In this document: piece by piece, positions 55,864 through 64,000 of the stretch | Layout of the letters: every line of letters starts with the position of its first letter | Position numbering within the stretch: position 1 is the stretch's first letter | NCBI GenBank assembly: GCA_027563935.2 | Contig: JANVAS020000203.1 | Location: 8,122,001 to 8,186,000 of the forward strand | Origin: Costus lasius | Lineage: Eukaryota; Streptophyta; Magnoliopsida; Zingiberales; Costaceae | Reading direction: 5' to 3' | Length of the DNA: 64,000 bases | The notes under the pieces: model-generated | Seen by the model: only the letters and a program-made list of their open reading frames with translations | What the model was told of the DNA's origin: nothing | Databases searched by the model: none | Position numbers and translations under genes: made by a program

Positions 55864-57545
55864 TGTTAGGTCCCCTTCAAGGGGGAGCGCAACCCTAGAT
55901 AGGCGCATATGAAGTTTTTCATGCAGCGGAAAGGGGATTTCTAGGATCTTTGCAGTTATATGATCAACTATAAACGATTGTAAACAAGAATCAAGGAATT
56001 GATTCTTACCAAAGCCATTGCTTGGATGGCGTCTAGGAAGAAGAGACTCAAGCGCTTCTCCTCCAAATGGTGCGAACACAAAAGATGTCGCCTACTCCCT
56101 TAGTGCTCCTTGTGCTAGCAAGGTTCTAAGGAGTTCTTGTCGTGTGAAGAGGATGAGAAAAAAGAGTTTTTTGCTTGCTTGCCGAGACCTCCCTCTTTCG
56201 TCAAGAGTTCTTCACCCAAGAGAAGAGGCGACGTGAGGTGATCCGAACGAGAGAGAGCGTTACACTCCAACGTGTAGTGCGTTACTCTAATTTTGGAAAA
56301 CCAAAAATAGTAACCGCCCAACGCTTATGCGTTCATGGGTTTACCCCAACGCATTTCTCTCACCCCCTTTGAACCATGTGCTCATTCAATGAGTTGGTTC
56401 AATGTCGGTTTGGTTCAAAGACCAATCAAGCCAAGCGATTTGATCTAGACCATTGTAAAACCCTAAGGTTTCAGATCTAACCTTCAACTCTTGATGCTCC
56501 TGATCTCACCGATCTAGCATCAACTCTCTCGATCAAAGCTTACCGATCTCAAGCCCTAATCAATCAAACATGATCAGACCAGATCTCATTGACAATTAGA
56601 GATTAAATCCCTTTAAACTGAACCCAAATAATTCAGTCCACACGATCTGACTTAAGTAAGCCATATCATCAAATTGTGCGACCCTAAGGGTTTCCTTTAA
56701 ACATCGGTAACGATAACTTACGTCATCACGATCAGTGAGGGGTATCTAGCAACACATCACTGTCTCCCGATATAAAGGAAAGAGTCTTCCAAGACTACAC
56801 CCAAACCACAGCACAAGTGTGAATCAACTCACTAGGCATACATGATTCCTTTGCCACTGGATGTTCTTATTGGACAAGCGTGTCAAGCCTGTAGCTCCAA
56901 TATGATGAGCATGATTAGAACAGATGAACATAGTCACCTGGGTATGGCCATACACTTTCTCAATCATCTCATCCAGGGGGGCCCCTTTAGAACATCACAC
57001 TCCTTAAACAAGGAGACGGCAATCCTATATCTATCACTAGTGCCCTAACATGACTCAAGTTCACCATCCAAGATAGTCTATAACCATTATGTTTCAAATG
57101 ATATTGAACTACCTCAAAACAATGACAATCATCATTTAGAAACACAAGTGATCTCAAGTCAGAGGAAATGTGCCACTTGTTGCAATCAAGGATTATTCAT
57201 ATTGTGACAAGCAATTGAATATCCTAGTAGGGTCTGTCCAGTACATCCAATGTACCCATGAGTCTACATCTTATTCCATGCTCGAAGCATCCTATAAGAT
57301 TAGAACACATATTAGTCTTAACTATATCAAGGCTGTCTCATGTTCACCAAGATATCTTGACTAAGGACTTTACTGCATGTCAGCCTAGCTGAACAGTACT
57401 GAGACATTATTCAGAAGTACACTTATTGCAGCAGACAATGTAACAACCTGAATAATAACCATGCCTTTATAAACATAAAAGTTTATACATGATACTGATA
57501 CAATCCCAAGGCCTCAAACATTAGCCTTAAGGGCATACCCCAACA
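55864..57545 (-). repeat. 5' LTR of A4 (1,682 bp)
   Basis: It is complete, from TGTTAGGTCC to CCCCAACA, followed by TCTAT and the rest of the B1 LTR. Confidence 0.94.
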
Positions 57546-57550
57546 TCTAT

Positions 57551-59115
57551 ATGATTAGGGACTTGCTTTGATACAACCTAACACCTTGCCGTAGCTGGGA
57601 AGTCATAACGGTTGTTATTGAGCATGTCACGATCCATATGAGAAGATCAATGGACAGACATAGGATTTGCCCCTTCCCTAAGGAAGTATGATATCCATGG
57701 AGCTCCTTTATGGTTCTATGACTGAGAGTGTATGGCCATACCCAGGTGAGAACCTGTTTTAGTCATAGCCATGTGATTGGATGAAAACAAGTGGTGACAC
57801 ACTTGTCCAATCGGATATCAGTTTGGCAAAGAGACTGTAATGCATCTGTACCTAGTTGCGATGATGGGGATGTCGATGTCGATATCCATTCCAACGACCT
57901 AGGTAGCAGCGATGCACTGCTAGGTGCCACTCACTGCTTGTGATGACCTTTGGTCAGCACTGCCAGCGTCAGAGGAACCTACAGGGTCGCACACCTTGAT
58001 ACTTGAGTTCTCGTATTGATCGGGAAGCCTTATGATCGAGTTATTGGATAACTCGGATCTAATTGGGAGATTTCATCAGCGCCAATGGGCCTGATGAGAT
58101 GGAAGAATGTTTTTGGAGCCAAACTTCATTTTTGGCAGGTTGACCCGTATTTGACCATGGTTGGTCACATTTGGATTAGGGTTGCATTGGATTGGATCCA
58201 AGTGCTTAATCAACCTATGCAATGATGTTTGGGCTAGCTCATTATCCAATGAGGCCCAATAACAAGTTCTCATGAAGAGATGAGAGGCTAAAAGGGTATA
58301 ATGGGGAGAAACATGAACCATTAGGCGCCTAGGGGCATATTGGGGTTATGTTGGCGCCTTTGCTTCATTATGGAAGTAAAGGGCGCCTCCCCCTCTCTTC
58401 CTAGGATGGAATGCATGCCTCTATGGCATTGCTTGAGGGGCAAGGCAAGGCCTTGGCGCACAAGGAAAGGCGTGGGAACAAAAGGTAAGGTTGAATGAGA
58501 ATTATGGAAATGTCTTGGAGACTTTCCTTATCTCAAACCTCCTCATCCTAGCCCTACACTTGTCATGATCCTAGCCATTACCCTAACCGCCTCTTGCCCT
58601 ATAAATATGACCCTAGTCGCCCCCTCTTGTGTGAAATTAATCCTTGAAGGCGTGAACACAAGGAGAGGGGCGAGTGCTTGGAGCAAGGGCGCATCTTCCT
58701 TCTTCCATAACCGCAAGCCACTTCCTCCTTTCCTCTTGGCGCAAGGAACATTAGTGCTTGGCGTTTTTGGATAGTCTTCCTTCTTCTCTTGGCGCATCAT
58801 CCCTCTTGGTGGCGCAAGTGAAGTAGAGTATCTCCCTAAGGCTTGGATCTTCTTCCCGAGGCTAGCACCGGGCGTGGAAGAAGAGAACTCAAGAGATCCG
58901 TGTGTGCGAGACTGCAGAGGGCGAACACTTGGGCGCCTTCATCGACATCGCTCTACATTGCTCTTAAGGTATTTCCTAACTCATCGTGTCGACTCCCTTG
59001 CATGCGATCTTCACTGGGTTTTTGGGACCGGCCTGTTTCGGGGACATTCTTCCACTGCGAAAAATGTATGTCCATAACTCTGAAAATTGTAAAATGTCCC
59101 CGGGGTTTCCCAACA
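57551..59115 (+). repeat. 3' LTR of B1, second part
   Basis: It continues 36942-37332 and aligns with 19540-21085. It ends CCCAACA, then the duplicated GATCT. TATA candidate at 58600-58607. Confidence 0.93.
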
Positions 59116-59438
59116 GATCTTTTGGTCACCGTGGTCAAATACATACGTGTTCGACCGGCCACAGTGGACCACATCCCTATCATAGAGCCAAGGGCGTCCA
59201 AAAAGGACGTGGGCAACACCCATCGCTGCCACATCACACCACACCTTTTCACGATAGTCTCCAAACGCTATGGGGACTTGACACCAATGGGTGACTGGGA
59301 GGCTCGACGCGTCAACCCACGCGATCGAGTAAGGCTTTGGGTGGGGCTCAAGTGGAAGGCCGAAGCAAGTGATCGCGGTTCGGGAGACCACATTCAAACT
59401 ACTACTGCCATCGATGATAATCTTACATGAGTGCCCGT
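59116..59438 (-). pseudogene. Element G: gypsy aspartic protease
   Basis: On the minus strand it reads IIIDGSSSLNVVS (active-site Asp in DGSS), then LEPHPKPYSIAWV, CQVPIAF, KVWCDV, LFGRPWLYDRDV and NTYVF. This is the usual protease of plant Ty3/gypsy elements. A6 cuts it at the residues just before IIID, and B1 cuts it at the end. The domain itself has no stop. It would cleave the Gag-Pol precursor. Confidence 0.9.
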
Positions 59439-61124
59439 TGTTGGGGTATGCCCTTAAGGCTAATGTTTGAGGCCTTGGGATTATATCAGTATCATGTATA
59501 AACTCTTTGTTTATAAAGGCAATGGTTATTATTCAGGTTGTTACATCATCTGCTGCAATATGTATACTTCTGAATAATGTCTCAATGCTGTTCAGCTTGG
59601 CTGACATGCAGTTAAGTCCTTAGTCGAGATATCTTGGTGAACTTGAGACAGCCTTGATATGATTGAGACTAATATGTGTTCTAATCTTATAAGATGCTTC
59701 GAGCATGGAATAAGATGTAGACTCATGGGTACATTGGATGTACTGGACAGACCCTACTAGGATATTCAATTGTTTGTCACAATGTGAATAATCCTTGTAT
59801 GCAAACAAGTGGCATATGTCCTCTGACTTGAGATCACTTGTGTTTCTAAATGATGATTGTCATTGTTTTGAGGTAGTTCAATATCATTTGAAACATAATG
59901 GTTATAGACTATCTTGGATAATGATCATGAGTCAGGTTAGGACACTAGTGATAGATATAGGATTGCCGTCTCCTAGTTTGGAGTGTGATGTTCTATAGGG
60001 GCCCCCTGGATGAGATGATTGAGAAAATGTATGGCCATACCCAGATGACTATGTTCATCTGATCTAATCATTCTCATCATATTGGAGTTACAGGCTTAAC
60101 ACGCTTGTCCAATAAGAACATCCAGTGGCAAAGGAAACAAGTATGCCTAGTGAAGTGGATTCACACTTGTGCTGTGGTTTGGGTGTAGTCTTGGAAGACT
60201 CTTTCCTTTATATTGGGAGACAGTGATGTGTTGCTAGATACCCCTCGCTGATCGTGATAACGTAAGTTATCGTTACCGACATTTAAAGGAAACCCTTAGG
60301 GTCGCACAATTTGATGATATGGCTTACTTAAGTCAGATCGTGTGGACTGAATTGTTTTGGTTCAGTTTAAAGGAGTTTAAACTCTGATTGTAAGTGAGAT
60401 CTGGTCTGATCATGTTTGATTGATTAGGGCTTGAGATCGGTAAGCTTCGATCGAGAGTATTGATGCTAGATCGGTGAGATCAAGAGCATCAAGAGATGAA
60501 CGGTTAGAACTTGAACCATTTGGTTCAAAGAGATCTAGACCGTGGCTTAGGCTGATTTGGTTCGATCTTTGAACCAAATGCATTGGACCGAATTGGATTG
60601 AACCGGTTCACACATGTGTGAACGCATGGTTCAATATGAAAGCGTTTTGGGCGGTTTGCATTGAGTGGGCGCATGACTTCATGACTTTCCATATTTGGAA
60701 GTCATGTAACGGCACATCTCTACACAACGCCTCAACGCATCTTCGGTTCTTGTCTTGTCGCCTATCCACTCTTGCGTTGTCTTGTCTTCACGAAAAGGAG
60801 GAAGAAGAGCTTCATCGCCCTAGCCGCAAGAGATCTCATCTCCTCCACACAAAGGACTCCTTGAAGCTTTGCTAGCACAAAGACGGCAAGGGAGTAGCCA
60901 TCTCTCATCTTGTGTGCGCGACTTTGGAGGAGAGCCAATTCGCCCTCTTGCTTCCAAGGCACCATCCAAGCGATGGCTATGGTATGATCCATTGTTGTTC
61001 TACACAAGTCCATGAAAGTTAATCATATGACATGCATTCGATCTTAGAAACCCTAATATCCGCTTGCAAAATCATGATATGCGCCCCCTTAGGGTTTCGC
61101 CCCCCTAGATTTAGGGGATTTTCA
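59439..61124 (+). repeat. Solo LTR A6 (1,686 bp) in G
   Basis: It runs from TGTTGGGG to GGGGATTTTCA, with exact CCCGT at 59434-59438 and 61125-61129. Its U5 stem is CCCCTA/TAGGGG (61102-61107/61112-61117), one pair longer than in A1. Confidence 0.95.
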
Positions 61125-62660
61125 CCCGTTGCACTTAATGTAGGTTGTGATGATGCTCATGCGCCTCAAGTCCTAGGAGGGCGGGGTTTGGACAAGGGTG
61201 CACCTCACAACCGCAAGTGTAGGGTGACCGGACTCCTCTCCACTCGTGTAACACTCAGCTCCTACATCACGCTCCTCGCGCTCGCGAGTAATTGTGGCTA
61301 CACGGGCCTTGTCCACAGTGGTGGACTTCTTTGGGCAGTCCCTAGAATAGTGGCCCGGCTACAAACAATTGTAGCAATGGATGTGCTCGGCCGGCCCAAC
61401 GGCAGGGGCCTTGCCCTTCTCCTCCCATCTGGGACGAGAAGGTGCAACCGCCTGGGCTGGGCACCGAGGGGACCCATGAGATCTAGGCACGGGACGAGGG
61501 TCCAGACGCGGTTCACCGCGTTTAGTCCTATGCTGGGAAAGCGGTGGTCCACCATTGTTTGGACGCCGAGGAGGGACAAACTCGCTATGACAGGTAGCTA
61601 CACGGAGGTCCTGCTCGATGTCCAATGAACGCTGGTTGGTTTGGTCAAGGGACTCAGACCCATACGCAAGTAAAGCTCGTCTAATATCCAACCGAAGCCT
61701 ATTCTTTAATTTAGACAAAACCAGTTCAGGATCCTCTTGCACATTGCAACGGAGTTGCAACGTGTCGAAGGTCAAATAGTACTCTACAACGGAGCCAGAT
61801 CCTTGCTGAAGGCTGCTATACTAGTCAAGGAGACGCTGCCTATAGGAGGGTGGGACGTATCGCTCACGAAGGTGATACTTCATCTCCTCCCATCGGGTAA
61901 TGGGAGAGAGAGAATTCTATTTGTTTTGGCGCTCAACATTCTGCAAATGTAGGAGCGCGGGATCATCTAGCAAGGTGCGGACTATGCGAACTCACATGTA
62001 TTGAGGAGTGTCACACAAGTCAAAGTAGGTATCCACCGAGGTGACCCAATCTAGGAACTTAGTAGGGTCAAGACTACCCGCAAAGTGTGGGGGGGGGGGG
62101 GGGGGGGAGTCGCATGGATAAAATGATGGACATCGACATCGCCTCGCTGTCGCTCAAACCTAGGCTGGGTTGGGGGCCTTTGTGTGGCCCAAACATCATC
62201 TTCATCGTATGGATCATCCTCATAACCTGGGCCTTCATGAGCCACGTAGGGCCCATGGCAGCCAGTTTCGTCCACAAGGTGTTGGCGCCGAATGGGGGCA
62301 ACTACGAGCGGTAACTCCCTAGTCAGAGTAGTCCAAGCGGACCGAGGGGGTTGACTCAAGTTGGGGCGCCTTTGCCCTGACGCGTTAACAGCATCAGTAA
62401 GGACTTGCGAACCAGCCAAAAGTTGTAGGAACATAGTCTCCGATGACAGCTTGAGTTGCTGCATGGCAGTATCCGTGCACTGCTTATACGCAGCGAGCTA
62501 TGTAGTCAGCGAGTCCACTCGCGCAGTAAGTGCGGCTACGGAGTCTAAAGGGGTGCTAGTCGCTTCCGAAGGTTGGACCGACTCTTGTGTTTCCAGGATA
62601 GTGTCGGGGAATTGGGAAGACATGAGTTGCAACCTTGTGGTCACCATGCACAACCAAGGC
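61125..62660 (-). pseudogene. Element G: gypsy Gag with zinc knuckle, broken
   Basis: The Gag start MVTTRLQ is at about 62645-62655 on the minus strand. An in-frame stop follows near 62495, then MQQLKLSSETMFLQ and an acidic stretch (EDDPYDEDD). A run of Pro codons coincides with a G run on the + strand. Further on come QLRCNVQEDPELVLSKLKNRL and the knuckle CYNC, which has a stop before GHYSRDCPKK (about 61350-61380). Frames change several times. The reading order continues into the protease at 59116-59438 once A6 is removed. Confidence 0.8.
62089..62107 (+). repeat. Run of 19 G
   Basis: This mononucleotide run lies in the G gag; on the minus strand it gives a Pro run. Confidence 0.95.
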
Positions 62661-62844
62661 TAAAAATGACTAAGTGCAGGATGCTGACAATGTGAAATCA
62701 ATGTAGAAATATGCAATGCAACGGAGTTGGACCGTGCGAACGATAAGAATCGAACACGCAACATCCTCTAATGCCAGAATTGATGAAGCTACTGTAGGAG
62801 GGATAGTCCTTAAAACCATACTCTAAGGATTTACACAATGCACG
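62661..62844 (-). other. Leader of G, remnant
   Basis: This short stretch upstream of the G gag start has no gene. GTTCGATTC on the minus strand (about 62740) resembles a tRNA T-loop but no cloverleaf is seen. The primer site and LTR of G are not in the window. Confidence 0.5.
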
Positions 62845-63858
62845 TGAAAATGGGAGAGCATCTTCAGACGAGGTATTAGTAAACCTAGTTAACAAGCGAC
62901 TATGACAAAACTTGCATCAGGAACACTAGAAATCCCAAGAATCGCTTATCACGAGCATATGATCAACCTTTTTCAAACTCGTATAGAACAAGTAAAAGCA
63001 TTACCTGTGCCATGATATGAGAGGCAGCTTGGAAGAGTAAAAGGGGCGAGTGCCTCTTCTCCAAAGAAATCACACACAAGATGAAATAGACTTCCTCCCT
63101 TGCGTCCCTTGTGCTAGCAAAGACACCAAGGAGTCCTGATCGTCCCTTGCAAGGAAGATATGTGTCTTGGCTAGAGTTTTTGGATGGAGACGATGCACTT
63201 GAGAGGAAGAAGAGGAGTCCTCTCTTGAAATACGTGGGTGATCAAAGAGAGGTATATTCGGCCACCAAAAATAGTGAAACCGAAAAGAAATAACTATCTC
63301 CATAACTCCCACTTAAACCAACGAAACCTCCATCTTAAATTGAACCATGCGTTCACAAGCGAACCGGTTCAAACACCATTTGGTCCAAACACAAAATCGA
63401 ACCAACCCTGGCTAAAATCTCTTTGAACCAAATGGCTCAAGATCTAACCACACATCACATTGAACCCCTGATCAACACGATCAAGAATCAATCCCTCGAT
63501 CAAAGCTTACCGATCACATGCCCTAATCAATCAAACATGATTAGACTAGATCTCACTTCCAATCAGAGTTTAAATTCCTTTAAATTGAACTAGAATAATT
63601 CCAGTCCACACGATCTGACATAAGTAAGCCATATCATCAAATTGTGCGACCCTAAGGGTTTCCTTCAATGTCGGTAACGATAACTTACGTTATCACGATC
63701 AGAGAGAGGTATCTAGCAACACATCACTGTCTCCCGATATGAAGGAAAGAGTCTTCCAAGACTACTCCCAAACCACAGCACAAGTGCGAATCTAATTCAC
63801 TTGGCATACATGTTTCCCTTTACCACTGGATGTTCCCGTTGGACAAGCGTGTCAAGCC
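62845..63858 (-). repeat. A7: partial family A LTR, diverged
   Basis: From about 62930 it follows the A LTR in inverse orientation (AGCATATGATCAACC; later TCTCCCGATAT, CAAACCACAGCACAAG and GTTGGACAAGCGTGTCAAGCC). The left edge may be TGAAAATGGG at 62845, but the first 80 bp align poorly. It is more diverged than the other A LTRs. A8 cuts it at 63858. Confidence 0.75.
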
Positions 63859-64000
63859 TGAAAGTCCCCACATGAAGGGGGCGAAACCCTATGGCGCATA
63901 TAAGAGGTTTTGAAAGCAACGGAAGCTAGGGTTTCTAAACAAAATCGCATGCATATCATATGATTAACTTGTAAAGATTAGACGACTCATACCAGTGCCA
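63859..64000 (-). repeat. A8: start of another family A LTR
   Basis: It starts TGAAAGTCCCC, followed by GGGGGCGAAACCC and the usual U5 sequence, and runs out of the window. The last five bases of A7, AAGCC (63854-63858), should be its target duplication. Confidence 0.85.

Larger units (their letters stand above)
37333..57545 (-). mobile_element. Element A4: copia family A element in B1 3' LTR, carrying B2
   Basis: It starts TGTTAGGTCC and ends CCCCAACA. The duplication TCTAT is at 37328-37332 and 57546-57550. LTRs: 37333-37560 plus 48677-50131 (element 3') and 55864-57545 (element 5'). By eye they differ at about 0.8% of bases. B2 sits in the left LTR. Structure, primer site, polypurine tract (minus strand, 50133-50142) and a full-length frame are present; three stops inactivate Gag-Pol. 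Confidence 0.94.
15833..59115 (+). mobile_element. Element B1: copia family B element split by S, A2, A3 and A4
   Basis: It starts TGTTGGTG and ends CCAACA. The target duplication GATCT is present at 15828-15832 and 59116-59120, so the 43.3-kb span is one insertion enlarged by later ones. Without the insertions B1 is about 9 kb. By eye its two LTRs differ at roughly 1% of bases. It interrupts G between protease and RT. Confidence 0.93.

Noticed and set aside
58843..59430. ORF of 195 codons on the + strand
   Set aside because: It crosses the B1 LTR/G boundary and is antisense to the G protease, so it is a chance fusion.
61032..61628. ORF of 198 codons on the + strand
   Set aside because: It begins in the A6 LTR and runs antisense through the G gag zinc-knuckle region, which explains its openness.

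Overview
This window is plant nuclear DNA and consists almost wholly of nested LTR retrotransposons. I see no cellular gene, rRNA, functional tRNA gene or CRISPR array. Evidence for a plant: Ty1/copia and Ty3/gypsy polyproteins of plant type, primer-binding sites of the form TGGTATCAGAG (complementary to the 3' end of plant initiator tRNA-Met), 1.7-3.3 kb LTRs, and 5-bp target-site duplications (TSDs). The density and nesting suggest heterochromatin of an angiosperm with a repeat-rich genome. The species cannot be told from the sequence.

Layout. The scaffold is one old, broken Ty3/gypsy element (called G) on the minus strand. Its pieces read Gag (61125-62660), protease (59116-59438), RT start (15482-15832) and RT/RNase H (2502-3434). 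Everything else was inserted into G. From left to right the insertions are: A0 (copia family A, 3' end only, 1-2501); X (an unclassified dispersed repeat, 3441-15481) carrying the copia element A1 (5135-15252); B1 (copia family B, 15833-59115); A6 (solo LTR, 59439-61124); and A7/A8 (family A LTRs at the right edge).

Inside B1 are S (a 3.3-kb solo LTR, probably gypsy, 16064-19355), A2 (minus strand, 21106-29996), A3 (solo LTR, 34271-35942) and A4 (minus strand, 37333-57545). Inside the left LTR of A4 is a second B element, B2 (37561-48671), and inside B2 is the solo LTR A5 (41110-42827). The deepest path is G > B1 > A4 > B2 > A5, five levels. Exact 5-bp TSDs were found for A1, A2, A3, A4, A5, A6, B1, B2 and S, so most boundaries are known to the base.

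Families. A and B are sister copia families. They have the same gene order (Gag, protease, integrase, RT, RNase H in one frame), the same polypurine tract AAGTGGGAGA, and LTRs starting TGTTGG. A1, A2 and A4 keep one frame of 1,294-1,300 codons broken by only one to three nonsense codons. B1 and B2 share a deletion of about 90-100 codons in Gag and a damaged zinc knuckle, so the B lineage looks non-autonomous. B2 is far more decayed in its coding region than its nearly identical LTRs would predict.

Most interesting signal. The untranslated leaders of A and B, just upstream of gag, hold an ordered set of stem-loops ending in a three-way junction. The primary sequence differs between copies, but the pairing is kept by double substitutions. 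This looks like a selected RNA structure, perhaps for packaging, dimerisation or translation. Other points worth a second look are the tandem structure of A1, the rearranged leader/LTR edge of A2, and palindromic and short-motif repeats inside X.
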